A stretch of DNA of 64,000 nt from Candidatus Opimibacter skivensis (lineage in GTDB: Bacteria; Bacteroidota; Bacteroidia; Chitinophagales; Saprospiraceae). The stretch covers positions 124,001-188,000 of the forward strand of contig JADKGY010000032.1 of the NCBI GenBank assembly GCA_016722045.1. The letters are read 5' to 3'. Under the pieces are notes generated by a model. It did not search any database. It was not told the DNA's origin and worked only from the letters and a program-made list of their open reading frames with translations. Below are positions 34,701 to 50,500 of this stretch, one piece after another. Position numbers and translations under genes: made by a program. How positions within the stretch are numbered: position 1 is the first letter of the stretch; each line of letters begins with the position of its first letter.

Positions 34701-37700
34701 GGTTCGCGTTGTTCGCGTGGTTCATGAGGAATACGGGGTTCTCTGGGCTCATTTTGAATCCGAGGTTCACGCGGCTCATTTTGTATTCTTGGTTCGCGTG
34801 GTTCATGCGGAATACGGGGTTCGCGTGGTTCGTTTGGTAAACGTGGTTCTCTTTGTTCGCGTCCTTCTAATGGGGCTCTGTTATGATCACGCTGTTCACG
34901 TGGTTCGCGAGGTTCATGTGGTGTTCTTGGCTCTCTGGGGCCTTGTAATCCGCTTCTGTTGTCGCGATGTTCTGGTCGGCGAGGTTGATCAGGGCGACGA
35001 TTTTGTTGATTACGGTCAGCAGGTGGATTAGGTGTTTTTGTCACTTTTTCTTCCGCAGGCTTTTCTTCTGGCTGTTCAGCTACTTCTTCTGAATCAGTAT
35101 CTGAATCAATATCAGCGTCGTTTACGGTTTTGCGAGGTCTTTTCTTAATCGCACCGGGTTGTCTTTTATCGACACGCATATTATCTGAAGACACCGGCAC
35201 TTCATCAGGAAGATCAGCATCGTTAGCGCCATTTTTTGACGCTTTCTTTTTTTCACCTGCGAGTGCCTGGTGATCAAGGATGGTATAGACTAACTCTTGT
35301 TTGTTTAGTTTTTTAAAGCCGTCTACGCGAAGGCTTTCTGCAAGCTCCCGAAGCTCAGGAACGAGCATGTCGTTCAACTGCAAAATATCGTACATGATAT
35401 GATCAGATAATGATTAGAAATAAAAAATTGGATTCAATAAGAATTATTCAAACACGGTATCATTTCGCTTCTCTCAACCACAAATTCAATATTTATTTAG
35501 AAAGGGAGAATCTGAAGGACAATCAGACCGCTAATGTAGGTGTGTAAAACGCCGCCAAGGTAACAACTCTTTTTTAAATATGCGGAATTACCTTTGGTGA
35601 AAGTTTCAGTGGTTACTACAGGTCATAAACGGTTAATAACCTTAAAAAGTTGTCTCTTATGTTAGAAATGCAAATTTTACGTGATCAGAAGGAAAGAGTC
35701 CTGGAAGGCTTCCGCAAAAGGGGTCTCAGCCCGGAAAGGCTAGGCCTTGTTGATCAGGCGATTAAGCTTGACGATGACCGCAAAGAGGTTCAGACTCAAC
35801 TAGATAGCTTGTTAAATGAACGAAATACCCTGTCTGATGAGATCGGGAACCTGTTTAAACAGGGAAAAGGGGCTGAAGCAAACCAGCTAAAGGCCAAAGT
35901 GCAGGAAATAAAAGACAACGCCGATACCTTGGAAAAGCGCCTGCAAATGATCAAAACTGACCTGGACGCGATCCTTGTCACTCTCCCAAACGTCCCTCAT
36001 ATCAGTGTCCCTGAAGGCAAGACACCTGAGGACAACCTGGTATACAAACAATCTACCGAAAAACTACCGGATCTTCCCCAAGGTTCAATGCCCCATTGGG
36101 ATCTGGCTGAAAAATATAACCTTATTGATTTTAAACTGGGTGTATCCATCACTGGTAGTGGATTTCCGCTATACCGTGGTTTTGGAGCCCGCCTGCAAAG
36201 GGCATTGATCAATTATTTTCTTGAGCAGGCCAGGGAAGCCGGCTATGAAGAGATTCTGCCTCCCATCCTCGTCAATGCTGAGACCGCTTACGGTACAGGG
36301 CAATTGCCTGATAAAGAAGCCCAGATGTATTACGTAGAACGTGATGATCTATACCTCATTCCGACAGCTGAGGTTCCGGTAACAAATATGTACCGAAACC
36401 AAATCATTCCCGAAGCAAGCCTTCCTGTTAAACTGACAGGATATACCCCTTGTTTCCGTAGGGAAGCTGGCTCATATGGCTCCGATGTAAAAGGAATTAA
36501 CAGGGTCCATCAGTTTGATAAGGTTGAAATCGTGCAGATCGGTCATCCATCGACCTCCTATGAAGCTCTTCAGGGCATGATAGATCATGTAGCACATCTG
36601 ATGGATAGTCTCGAACTACCTTATCGCATCCTTAGATTATGCGGAGGGGATATGGGCTTTACGTCTGCCCTGACCTATGACTTTGAAGTCTGGGCGGCAG
36701 GCCAGCAGAAATGGCTTGAAGTAAGCTCTGTGTCTAATTTTGAGACGTACCAGTCCAATCGTATGAAAATGAGATACAGGGATGATAAAGGTAAAATCCA
36801 ATTGGTACATACGCTCAATGGTAGTGCACTTGCTTTGCCGAGAATTTTAGTGGCTTTATTGGAAAACAATCAGACTGAGGATGGTATAAAATTGCCTAAA
36901 GTTCTGGTCCCCTATACCGGTTTCGAATGGATCAGGGTGAAGGAATAAATTAAGATTCATTTATGTTAAAAGTTGAAACCTGTAAGGTCAAATTTGCATT
37001 TACATGTTTGATATAAACCGCTGAAGTAAACGGCGGGGTTGAAAACGAAATAAAAAAATATGAACATTTCTTATTTGCTTTTAGTCGGAGCGATAGCTCT
37101 TGTTGGATTCCTGGTTCAAAACCAGATGAAATCCAAATTCCGAAAGTATGGATTGATTCCACTACAAAATGGGATGACAGGCCGGGAGGTGGCCGCAACT
37201 ATGCTTGATCATTATGGGATCCACGATGTCAATATTGTACAGGGCGAAGGATTCCTGAGTGATCATTACAATCCATCAACAAAAACTGTCAATCTGAGTC
37301 CTGATGTATATAACGGAAGATCGATAGCGGCAGCCTCAGTAGCTGCGCACGAGTGTGGTCATGTGGTACAGCATAATACCGGGTATAGCATGCTGGCGTT
37401 ACGAAATGCAATTGTACCTGTGGTGAAAATTTCAGCTGTTGTCCAGCAATGGGGATTTCTTGCAGCGATGATGTTTATGGGAAGTTTTCCTCAATTGCTC
37501 TTGATTGTCATCCTGGCTATGGTGGTGACTACATTATTCAGTCTCATCACCTTACCAGTAGAGTTTGATGCCAGCCGTAGAGCACTGGTATGGTTAGATG
37601 ATACCGGCATGACACGGGGCACTGAATATGATTATGCCAAGGACTCGCTGAAATGGGCAGCTTTGACTTACCTCGTAGCAGCACTTGCTTCGGTAGCCAT

Positions 37701-38507
37701 GCTTGTGTATTTCATCCTTTCGTATCTTGGCAGGCGATAATCCAACCGGATTACGATTTCAAATTTCCAAACCACAATCAATCAGTATATCATGAGTGAT
37801 ACCATAGACAGTATACAGGCCCAGGGGGCAGCCCAGATGGAGCTGGCTATCGACCATTTGAAAAAAGAACTGACCAAAATCCGCACCGGTAAGGCTTCAA
37901 CAGGACTTCTGGATGGCCTGTTGGTAGATTATTATGGTAGTAATACGCCGCTTTCACAGGTCGCGAATGTAGGTATAGCCGATGCGCGAACCATCACCAT
38001 TCAACCATGGGAAAAATCAATGCTGTCAAAAATTGAACAATCCATTTTTGCAGCTAATATGGGTATCACCCCTATGAATGATGGTGAGATCATCCGTTTG
38101 TCTATTCCACCACTGACAGAAGAAAGACGCCGTGATCTGGCCAAGCAGGCAAAGAATATGGGTGAAGAAGCAAAAGTAGCCTTACGCCATGCTCGTCACA
38201 AAGTGATTGATTTTATCAAAAAGTCAATAAAAGATGGATTCCCTGAAGACATGGGTAAACGAAAAGAAGCTGAGGTAGATAAATTACTTCACCATCATTC
38301 GGAAGCCGTAGATCACCTGATCGCCTCGAAGGAAAAGGATATCATGACCGTGTGAGGAGGATTTTCGATGGTTGCTGAGCTGTAGCACATGGGTGAGTCA
38401 AGCAAGCCGAAGCATTCGATTTTCGATTTTTAATGCAATCGAAATTATAGGTAATCTATTTAGTAACTTACTTTATTAAAAATTATCATGTCTCATCTCT
38501 CATCTCT

Positions 38508-38558
<51 letters not shown>

Positions 38559-41500
38559 CTGTAAATCCCTTTTCCATCCGCCACATAATACCTGCCGCCT
38601 GACAGATAAATTCTGCTTTCCCCAACATTCTCTTTTAAAAAAACAGGTGCCTCATATTTTCGTTTTGTTATGTCATACATCTGAATAGATTTCCCGGACC
38701 CCGTCACTATATATTTCGTGCAAACTGAAAATAAAGTATCCTTATTGATATCAGTATTGTACAGAAATTTCCCAAAATCATCAAAAACGGAAATAGGATG
38801 ATTTGATTCTTTCAATAAAAGATATTGATCTATATCATAAATGAAATCGGGTCTGGGCGAACCGGGACCGATGATATCAAATGGATCAGATGTAAGGAGC
38901 GCATTTCCATGATCATCCAACTTGACCAAAACACGATTTGTACCATTAAATACCCAGAGGGCATTGTCCGGTGAAAGACATGCTGCAGTGACATCATGCA
39001 ATCCCCATTCTGAAAGGCGAATCCTTTGTATTTCGGAGAGCGTGCGGTCGTATATTAAAATGGTTTGCTGGTCCCTGTAAAAAACAAACGTCTTGAATGG
39101 ATTTCCGACATCAAGACTATGCGCTTCTCCTAGATTATTATTGACCACATGACTTAAAAGCTGTCCCGTGGTATCATATTTAGAAAGCCGGTCATTTTCA
39201 TCAAGGATATATACCTGCCCTAAAGGATCAAAATCAACAATACGTATTGCAGGATGCAGAATGAGGTATTTCATTCCGGAATTTTCATTTGAGGGGTGCT
39301 TTGTGACAGCACATGCCATGATCACAAAACAGATCATCAGCCCAAATCCATATTTCATCTTATACCCAATGTAAGGACTTACCTCAACACACTGATCAGT
39401 TTTCGCACAAAAGTCTGCCCTCCCGATCGAATACCAATGTCCAGCATTTTATCCACCTGCATGGCTACATCGAGGATTTGGGTTGTCATCTTATTTAATT
39501 CATCAACTTCTCTGGCTGAAGCTGAATCAGGATTGATGGCCTGAAGATGTTGCATCGATTGTATCACAGGATCCAATTCTCTTCGTTTTCGCTCACGGGC
39601 AATCTGCAGAGCCATCTTCCAGACATCTTTTTCAGAAGCAAAATATTCTTTGCGCTCACCCGGTATAAATGTTTTGTGGACAATACCCCACTCCACCAGG
39701 CTTCGGAGGCTCATACTGACATTGCCTCGGGAAATTTTAAGTTCCTCGATGATTTGATCTGATGTCATGGGGTCGGGAGATACCATGAGAAGCGCATGAA
39801 TCTGTCCCATAGTGCGGCTGATACCCCAATGCGTACTTAATTGTCCCCAGGTACGTATAAGTTGTTGGCGTGCTTCAGTGTATTTCATAAATCAGGTCTC
39901 TACCTATTTCAATGATTTCAACAAAGATTGAAACAAAAGGTTAATTATTATCCCTGCTATTATCAGGGTATCAGCGGATGACATCAAATACCTTACGTCA
40001 CTTTCAGCAGATTCTTTAGCAGTTTTTCAATGCGCTTCTCTTTACTCGGGACTTCCATGACATCGAGACGGGCTCTGAGTATTCTTTCCAGCTTTTTGAC
40101 ATAGGGCAAAGAAATTACTTCCGCAGTTTTCTCAGCGTACATGGGCACCTGGTTGACCGGTGCTTTTTGAATCTGCTCCAGCAACAATTCCATACAATCT
40201 TCATGATATTTTTTCAGCTTTGAGACATTGCACAGAATATAGATCCCATGATCACGTGTGATGACACTTCCTGTGTCCATAGCATCAAGTATGGATGTGA
40301 GGTGGGTAGCGACCAAATCCGGCTTTGTGTTACTGATGGCAGATAATGCTGTCATGGCTCCCCATTTCATCCAATTATCCTTATGCTCAAACAACTTCAA
40401 AAATTCCCTACTGTAAGGGATGATCAAAGCTGGTGTCCTTTCTCCTGTCTCATAGAGAACCTTTATAGCATCATGACGGATAGCAGCTAATTTATGATTC
40501 ATCAAATCAACCAATTCTGCAACAGCTTTGTTGTCTGAAGCTTTACTGATCTTTTCTGCAAGTGCAATATTCGGCTTCTGGTCCTTTCGCCCAAGCGAAC
40601 ATGCCAGTTGCTCCAAAGTTGATTTGGCCATAAATTAAAATTGCGAATTGTCCTGTAAAAATAAATCCTTTAATTCCATTTACTTTTACAGTATTCCACA
40701 AATTGGAAAAAAATATATTCAGGAAAATGCATGATCTCATCAGCAATGTTACTCCAAAGGAATTCCAGCCCAAAATAATGTACAGCGATGGCATCAGCAT
40801 GGCCGGATCATGCTTTGCCGAACATATTGCTGACAAACTAGTGCGCTACAAATACGATGTATTAAGTAATCCATTCGGCATACTCTTTAATCCCATTTCA
40901 ATAGCCCGTTCATTTGAAAGAATAGCCAACAGGCAATATTATCAAGAAGAAGAACTTGTCGCTCACGATGGCCTGTTTCACAGTATGGATCATCACGGAA
41001 GTTATTCTGGCGCGAATAAAGATGCTGTTTTACTCAACATAAATACTTCATTAGAAAAATCATACCTGCACTTAACCCGAAGCAAATTTGTATTCATAAG
41101 TCTTGGTTCCGCTAAAGTATACAGGTTCAAAAAAACAGGAGCTATTGCCGGTAATTGTCATAAAATACCTCAGGCGGAATTTGAATCTTTCAGAATGACA
41201 TTGAATGAATGTGAATTGGCATTAGAAAAAATTACAAAATCCATAAAACATCTTTCTGCTGCATCGCATATCATTTGGACGGTGAGTCCGGTAAGACATC
41301 TCCGGGATGGGATTGAAGAAAATCAACTCAGTAAGTCAACTCTCCTGCTGGCTATCGATCAGCATTTGAAAAATAAAAAGCATGATGGCTATTTTCCTGC
41401 CTATGAAATCATGATGGATCAACTCAGGGACTATAGATTTTATGCACGGGATCTTGTGCATCCTTCTCCATTGGCGATTGATATCATCTGGGATATTTTC

Positions 41501-44500
41501 GCTAAAGCACATCTTGAAACGCATAACATGGAAACACATGAACAAATTGAAAAAATACATCGGGCTATGGAACACCGGTTTATACAGAATGATCGGGAAG
41601 CCATTAAATCATTTGCAAAAAAACAATTAAAAAATATTGAACACCTTTCATCCTTGTATCCGGATATGAACTGGAAAGCAGAAAGACAGTATTTTTTTCA
41701 ATTGACAGAACCGGATTGAAACAAAAGGAGAAGGATAAGGATAAGGCAATCTTACTATATTAATCTTCGTACTTCGACTTTTTGATCCGCAAGATTATCT
41801 TCGTCAGGATTGTAATTCAAAAGTATGATGCCTGGTTGTTTTCCGATTTCAAGTGAGCCCAATTGATCATCCATGCCCAGAGCCCGGGCCCCGTTGATCG
41901 TAGCCCATTGAAGCAACGTATCGAAAAGAATACGTGATTGATATTTAGTGATCGTCTTCATTTCTTCAAGTATCGAAAGCTGCCAGTTAGAAGAAAGAGA
42001 ATCCGTACCGATCGTCATCAACGCCCCCGTATTAATAAAAGCAAAATAATCCGGCAACTTGTTTTCAATATACAAATTGGCATTAGCACATGTCGCCCAG
42101 AAAACATTAGAATTCCATTCATGGGCATCTTCAACTTCTTTCTGCAATGTCAAAGTATTATGTACAAAAAGGGTTCGATGTTCAGGATCCATATGCTTGA
42201 GCCCATAATAAATAGAAGATTGACCTGTATGTTGGAAATGATCGAGGTTCATTCCAAATCTTGAATAGAATGAATAAAAATCACCTCCACCACTCACAAA
42301 CAGATCTTCTTCTGCTTTCAATTCCTGGTTGTGAATACTCACTGTCACTTTGCCTGAATTGAGTTGATTGATTTGTGCAAACAAACCGGGCGAAACAGAA
42401 TAAGGTGCGTGTGGAACAGCAGATTTTGGTTCAGGTGCCAGAGCAAATGCATCCTTATAGCCACGTGTCAGCTCATCAGTCCTACTCTCCTGAAGGAAAT
42501 CAAACATCTCCACAAAATTGTAGTACTTTATCTTACTCCGACGCTTGACAGAAAATGTATCTGGTTTATTGCATATATCGCCCACAGCTTGTATGCCCTT
42601 GGACCACATATACGCATCAGCCTCTTCAATCGCTGCATCAATTTCATCTTGTGACACTTCTCTTAAGCTGACAACACCTTTGATAAATTCCAACAAGCCT
42701 GTACCTGTCGGTATCCTGCCTTTCAGATGTGATAGTTCCAGATGACAATGTGAATTGATAAAACCCGGGATGAGAATTCCCTTGTGATATTCAAGCAGAT
42801 CGGTATCAATAAGATCGCGGGATGTGATGCCAGTTATCCTTTCACCTTCAATTACAATAACGCCCTGAAAAATACGCGGGGAAGTGACAGGATAAATCCA
42901 GTCCGCTGTAATGTATCGCGGACTCATCAATATTTTTTCACAATAAAACCATTGATCATACGAGGTTCAAACCACGTGCTTTTCGGAGGAAGTGTTTCTC
43001 CTATATCAGAGACTTTGACGAGCTCCTCAAACTGCACCGGATAAATACAAAACCCGATATGAAGATCAGAAATTCTGGCTTTGTCTTCTACTCTTTCCGG
43101 CCCGAGATCACCGGATACATATTCTATCCTGTTGTCTGTGCGGGCATCTTTTATGCCCAATATTTTATCAAGGACTTCTTCATCGAGAATGTGGGCATCA
43201 AGTGAAGCCGGCAATTTCTTATTCTTTTTCAGTACTTCATCCTTCCATTTCATTTCATACCACTGGTCCTGGATACACATAGTCAGCTCATGTTTTCGTT
43301 TTGGCTTAGCAGGACTGCTTATAGATCGGATATCGCATACCTGACTGATATCAGCCATAAAACGTGTCAGTTTGAGATTGTAGGGGAGTTGAACTACCCT
43401 GTTGTAGTCAAGGATATCCAGCTGATCAAATGAAAACAAAGCCGCAAGCAGAAGGGAATAATCTTTTCCATCTTTGTTGCCTTGTAATTTCAATAATTTT
43501 TCACCCGTGCTGCATCGATGATGACCGTCAGCGATATAAACTTTTGGAATCAGTGATTTATAAAGCTTCGTCAGTTCCTGTCCATCTTTCTCTGGAATCC
43601 GATAGAGAGAATATTGAATAGGGTTTGCTGAAGTAGTTAATTCCAAAAATGGCTTACTCTTTTTTTTCTGCTTCTGTATTTCCTTTGTTATTTCTTTCAC
43701 TTCAGGATGACATAGGAGGACTGGTTTGACCATTGCACCGCGTTGCAGCAGAATTTTGATCATTTCCTGTTCACTGCTGGCGATGGTTTGTTCATGACGG
43801 ACTATTTTTCCACCTGAGTAATCGGTGACATCGAGACAAACAACGAGGCCTGAATGAACAATTTTTCCAATTTTAATTTCAAAAATATAAAAGCCCTTGT
43901 CCGTTGTTTCGCGAAAGAAACCACTTTGCAGGTATTGTGTATAATCATTTCTGACAGTTGAAAAAAAAGAGTCGGCAGAAGCGATCAGGTTGACGTTAGG
44001 ATATATGGCCTGAAATGGAAATATTTTCATTCTGATTTGTTATAGAGTTATCCAGTGTCAATCTAATTATACATTTGATAGGATATAGTCATAAAGTTTG
44101 AGCATATATACACAGTTGCAATTTGCAGAACTTAGATTTTTACAAAAGGGAGACTTACAACTTTAGCTGCCAATATTTTCGCTCCTGCTTTGACACCAAA
44201 TGTTGAACCTGGTGTGGCTAAATCTGCCGGGACATATGCCATTCCGATGGGCACCTGGAGAGTAGGCGATAATGTTCCACTGGTGACGACTCCGATTTCA
44301 TTTCCATCAGTATCGCATATAGGATATCCATGACGTGGGACACGACGGTCATCCACTACAAATCCAACCAGCTTTTTCTTCACGCCATTTTTTTTCTGCT
44401 CGCTGAAAATTTCCTTTGAAGGGAAAGGACTTGCTTTTTTCAATTTAGTGATCCAGCCCAAACCTGCTTCAATGACAGAGGTGGTGTCATCAATGTCATT

Positions 44501-47500
44501 GCCATACAGACAAAAACCCATTTCAAGACGCAATGTATCTCTTGCCCCGAGTCCTGCAGGCATAGGTTGAACGGGGCTCTTGATAGCCATCACAGTATCC
44601 CACAAAGCGGGAAGATGTTGACTATCTACATACAATTCAAAACCGCCTGAACCTGTGTATCCCGTAGCCGAAATCAATACATTGTCTATGCCCGCAAAAA
44701 CACCTTTTGCAAAACTATAGTAGGGTATCTTCTTTAAGTCAACATCTGTCAGTGGTTGAAGCGCTGCTAAAGCTAATGGCCCCTGCACAGCGATCAAACC
44801 TGTCTGATCAGAAATATCAATCATTCTTGTATCAAAGTCCTTTGCATATTGCTGTATGTGATCCCAATCTTTCTGAATATTGGATGCGTTCACGACAAGC
44901 ATAAACGCCTGATCACCGGGCTCGCTCATTTCCTCAGGTAATCTATACACAAGCATGTCATCGACTATCCCACCGGTTTCGTTTGGAAGACTTGAATACT
45001 GCGCTTGTCCAATCGCAAGTATTGACGCATCGTTTGAACTTATCCTTTGCACAAGATCCAGCGCCTGCTTTCCCTTGACTATGAATTCGCCCATATGGGA
45101 CACATCAAATACACCAATCCTTTCGCGAACGGACTGGTGTTCTTCCTGTATATTGGTGTAGAGAACAGGCATATTATATCCTGCAAATTCAGTCATTTTC
45201 GCACCCAGCGCGATATGCCTTGATTCAAGAGGTGTTGATTTCATGAAGCTTTTAGTATTCTATATTGATTTCTTTGATTGTATCTCCCATTCCGATTAGC
45301 TGTACGATATCCATACCTGAAACGACTTTTCCAAATATCGTATATCGGCCATCAAGATGAGGCGTCGGCGAATGTGTAATAAAAAACTGTGTTCCTTCTG
45401 TATGCAGACCGGCAGATGCCATACCCACATATCCCTCATCATCGTAATAAGCTCCCGAGAGCTCTGAACGAATTGTAAAATCAAGACTTCCATATCCATC
45501 TCCACGAGGACAACCTGTCTGAATGACAAAATTCGGGACAACTCTGTGAAAAGGCTTTCCATCAAAAAATTTCGCATTCGCGAGTTCAATAAAATTGGAA
45601 ACTGATCCGGGAGCTCTTTCAGGATATAATTCCATCGTGATATCACCGAGAGATGTTTTAATGATCACCCTGCTGTCCTTTTTCAGCGAATCAATAATTT
45701 TCCAATTGATTGTTTTCAAACCCTTCTTGTCCTCAGTGATCGAAAGTGTTTCGATATTATATTCTTTAAGCGCTTTTGCAAGTTCAATATAGGTCTCCAT
45801 TTCATCAGGCAATTTGAGATTGACCAGAGCTTTGCTCAATTCGCCCTTTCGATCACTCATCACTGCTTTAAGACCTGTTTTTGGATCGGAGATGCCGCCT
45901 GCGATCAATGCGAGAATACCTGCATCGCCTCCACGCATTGCGTTGGCTAGATATCCACCGATCTGTGATCTGATCAGATAGCCCTGCCCTGCAAAAAATG
46001 ATTCAAAATCTTTATCCTTGCATACATCAATCAGGCTTGTTACGGCTTGCGTTCGCACCACAATGGATTGATCAGGCTGCATATATTTTGGAAGTGACTC
46101 AAAGTTCCGGATTTCACTACCCCATGCTTTCAACCATGCTGCTTTCTCATACACGTTTGTAGCACCGTTTAGATTGGCCAGAATATCTTTTCCCAAAGAT
46201 GTCTTCGCACCACTGAACATAGAGCTCATATTTTTATACGCTGCTTCAGCCATGCGTGTCTTTGCCTGCCAGGTCTTGCATTGATCCATGACAGTCTTAT
46301 ATCTGGAGACATCCTGTTCTTTACCCTGGTTGACGAAATATTGAGCTGCCACTTCTGCAGGACCTGCATGACTATCCTTTGCGGCTTCAAGTAATACTTT
46401 TTCAACATCATTGTATTCAAAAGCCTGAAGCGCCCGTATAATATTTGATTTGACACGATCATCCGTTTCCGTTTGCAGGCTTTCAATTAATAATTTGCTG
46501 GCTGCGGATGTTTTTAATTTACCTAAAGCTGTGGCAATACACATCCTGAGGAATGGATCTCCTTCGCCCTGCCAGTCAGCTATAAGTTGATCTGCATAAG
46601 GAGTGAGATCAAGGCCGGCAGCCCTATGCAGGTAGTGTGCCGCTACCAGTCGGACTTGGGGAGGCATATTAGCATCAGAAAGATATTTCACCATCGTAGC
46701 GGTTCCCTCCGGATCAATCATATTGCGCAGACAATATCTGTAGATACCACGGGCCTGACCGAGGAGTAATAAGGTATCTGTGGGTTGATATGTTGATATT
46801 GTACTCAGTGCACGAAGAAATTGCGTACTCCCTATTTTTCCCATCGCTTCAAGTATAGCACTGTTGGCCTCTTCATAAAGTCTTGCACTATCTCTGCCAT
46901 CAAAAGCGGCGGTAAGCTGGGCCTCTCCCCTGGCAGAACCGATTTGCCCAATAGCATAAGCAGCCATAGCTCTCACCTGCCCTTGTTTGTCCATGAGCAA
47001 AGGAAATATAGCATCAAGCGCTGATGAATCCTGAAAGGAAGCAAAAGCCCTTGCAGCAGCAAAACGAATCGAAGGATCATCACTTTTTAGATTGATCAGC
47101 AGGCTATCCATTTCCTGCCGGGTCTGCATGTCATAGATTTTTCGCAAACTCTCCTGGCGGATACTGGTTTCAAACGGCGCAGGAATTTTTTCTTCCACCG
47201 GTACACATCCTGTAATGACAAGCACCAAAAACAAACTGATGAAAAAACCACTTTTACACCAGTTTCTCATATACACACTCTTTTGGTTTTTCTTTTTCTT
47301 AATCATTTTGTCAGGCTATTCATCCGGAAGGTCAAATTTATCCTAATTAATTTTCATTAAATTCTTCTTCATATGTTTTTGGATCAAAATGATCGATGAT
47401 ACCATTTTGCCGTCGCATGGCATTATACTTATTGCAATCCGTTTCGATATCAAGTCCTCCAACCGGCTTTTCAAATTTTGCATTCGGGTCATAATCGGTT

Positions 47501-50500
47501 GTAGTGGAATTTTCAAGACGACCAAGAAATGCTTTAAAGAATGGCCTCGCCATCACTGCCCCCTGTCCATCAGCCAATGAATTAAATCGAATCCAGGGAT
47601 CTTCTCCACCCACCCAGGTCCCAACGACCAATGAGGGTGTCACACCCATAAACCATCCATCCACATAATCATTTGTTGTCCCTGTCTTACCGCCTACCTC
47701 ACTCTTAAAATCCCTGAATGCATAATCCGCAGCAAACTTCAACATATCCACCATGACCGCATTTGCTTTAGGAGGCAAGGCGACCTGTTCTTCTTTGACT
47801 GCCCTGTATATTACTTTTCCATTCGGGTCTTCAATGGAACTAACAAAGTATGGTTTGACAAATACACCATTATTCGCAAACGTACAATAAGCGCCCGTCA
47901 TCTCCATGACACTCAGGTCGGCAGCCCCAAGACAAATAGAAGGTTGATTTGGTACTCTATATTCACCATCAGACCTGCGTGTTGAACTATCAATGCCCAT
48001 ATTATTAATCAATCCTCTCACGACATTCGCATTGCCCAATTGTTGCATCAGGAATACAGAAATCGTATTTCGGGAATCCCGCAGACCTTCAAACAATGTG
48101 AATGTTCTGCCGGTGTATTTCCCATCTGCATTATTAGGGGTCCATGATGACTGAAGTCCAAAGCTACCATCACCGGGTCCAATGGTATAAGGCTGATCCA
48201 GCACAGGGAAACATGGTGAAATGCCCTGCAGGGTAATAGCAGTAGCATATACAAATGGTTTAAATGTTGACCCTACCTGCCGGCTTGCACCGGTGTGATC
48301 AAACTGAAAGTATTTATTATTTATTCCTCCAACCCATGTCTTGACTTCACCGGTTTTAGGATCAATAGCTAAAATGCCGGTCTGCAAAAATTTTCTGTGA
48401 TATTTAATGGAATCCAAAGGAGACATGTGGGCCTTCTTTTCACCTTTTGGATTGTAATCAAATACCATCATGTCTACCGGAGTATTCATCTCCTTCATAA
48501 CTTCTTTTTGAAAATCATTCCAGATTGACGCCAGTTGTGGCCACAATTCACCTGTCATCACTTCTTTATATTTCTTACCGCGATCAGGACTTATTGTTTT
48601 TCCTGATACAAGGCGCGCGATACGTCCGGCTTTTTGTGTTTCCTGAAGAATATTTTCGATATCCCAGTCTGTCAGCTGAATATCATGAGCCGCCTGAATT
48701 TTGTCAAGTATTTCATTTAATCTGGCTTCACGCAACCCGACATAACGACCACTCTGCCGTATCAAATGAGTAAGGGATTCCTTCCTGATTTTCTTTTGCA
48801 TGTCGTCAGCATGATAGGTCCACGGATCCATGCCTTCCCAGACTTTATTGTATTTCTCCTGTACAGAAGACATGTGCTTCCACATCTCTTCTTCAGCCAT
48901 TTGCTGCATGTCCAGATCGATGGTGGTATACACTTTCAAACCATCTTCATAAATATTATATTTCTCACCATTCGATTTGCGATACTCAGCTTTTTCAAAA
49001 AGAGCTTTGAGCCAATTGGCTAATTCAGCTCTGAAATAAGGAGCAGGTCCGGTTTCATGACTTTGTCTGCTGAAATGAGAAAGATCCAAAGGGAGCACTC
49101 TGAGAGAATCATATTGATGCCTTGTGATATAATCCTCTTTGCGCATCTGATTCAAGACGATCATTCTCCGACTCATGACAGTATCTGGCCGGCGGATTGG
49201 ATTAAATAAAGCCGGATTGTTCAACATACCGATGAGCGTAGCGGCCTCCTCTATTTTCAGATCTTTTTGATTTTTCCCAAAATAAATTTCGGATGCTGCA
49301 CTGATCCCATATGCCCCGTAGATAAAATTGAACTTATTGAGATACATCGCCAGGATTTCCTGCTTTGTATATTGTTTTTCAAGCTTTACAGCAGTGATCC
49401 ATTCTTTAAACTTAGTGATGACAAGCGTCCATGTTTTTTTCATTTTCCCCATACCTTCAAAGTCGGGTCGGTCAAACAGAAGCTTTGCTAATTGCTGCGT
49501 AATGGTACTGCCTCCTCCTTTCCGTGTATTGAACGTGATGACGCCCATTATGACCCTTGACAGCGCCTGAACATCAACGCCGGAATGCGAAAAATACCGC
49601 ACATCTTCCGTGGCAACCAGGGCGTCTATCAGAAAAGGATTTAGCTCATTATAAGTGACAGGCAACCGGTTTTGGGTGTAGTATCTTCCGATCTCACGAC
49701 TTTTAATATCAATGACCTGTGTGGCAAGCTCAAAGTCCGGATTTTCCAATTGCTTGAAATCGGGTAAGCCCTGAAAAGAGAGTATGACAAAAAACAGGAT
49801 AAACAATACAGCAAAGGTGATGGCAGCATACCACATCCTTTTACCATATCTGGTATACGAAGAATTCCTGTTTTCCATGTTTATATAATGATCCCTAGCT
49901 TCTATTTTTCCTCTATCTAACGAAAAGGTACGGATTTGACTTGTGCCCGCACCCACTCAAAACTCTCTATAATGGCATTCTCCTCTACCGGTATATCCCA
50001 ACCGCAAGATCCTATTTTATCAGGCAGGCTGAAACCCACTCTGCCTTTCGATTTCTTTTTATCACCCCCTATCCAGGGAAGTACCATTTCAACGCCCGGC
50101 AAAGAAACAACTTCAGGGCTAAGTAAACGACTTATTACTTGTGTAATGGATTCAAAATCGGCACTATTCAGCAAGCCCATTGAAACTGCAATTCTTGACT
50201 CTGTCAACATCCCGATAGCTACACATTGCCCGTGTGTCACCGGATTCCGGCTAGCTAAATAGAAACTTTCAAGGGCATGACCAATCGTGTGACCAAAATT
50301 GAGCACTTTTCTTAGTCCCTGTTCTCTTAAGTCACTTTCGACGATTTTAACTTTTACAGCTATATTTTCTTCAAATATCTCTGCCCAATTCAATTCATTT
50401 ATTGTCTTTACACCAGATACTATATCCCAAAGTGGTTGGCTGCCGATGATGGCATGTTTCACAATCTCTGCCATCCCTGAAGTGATTTCAAGAGGTGGTA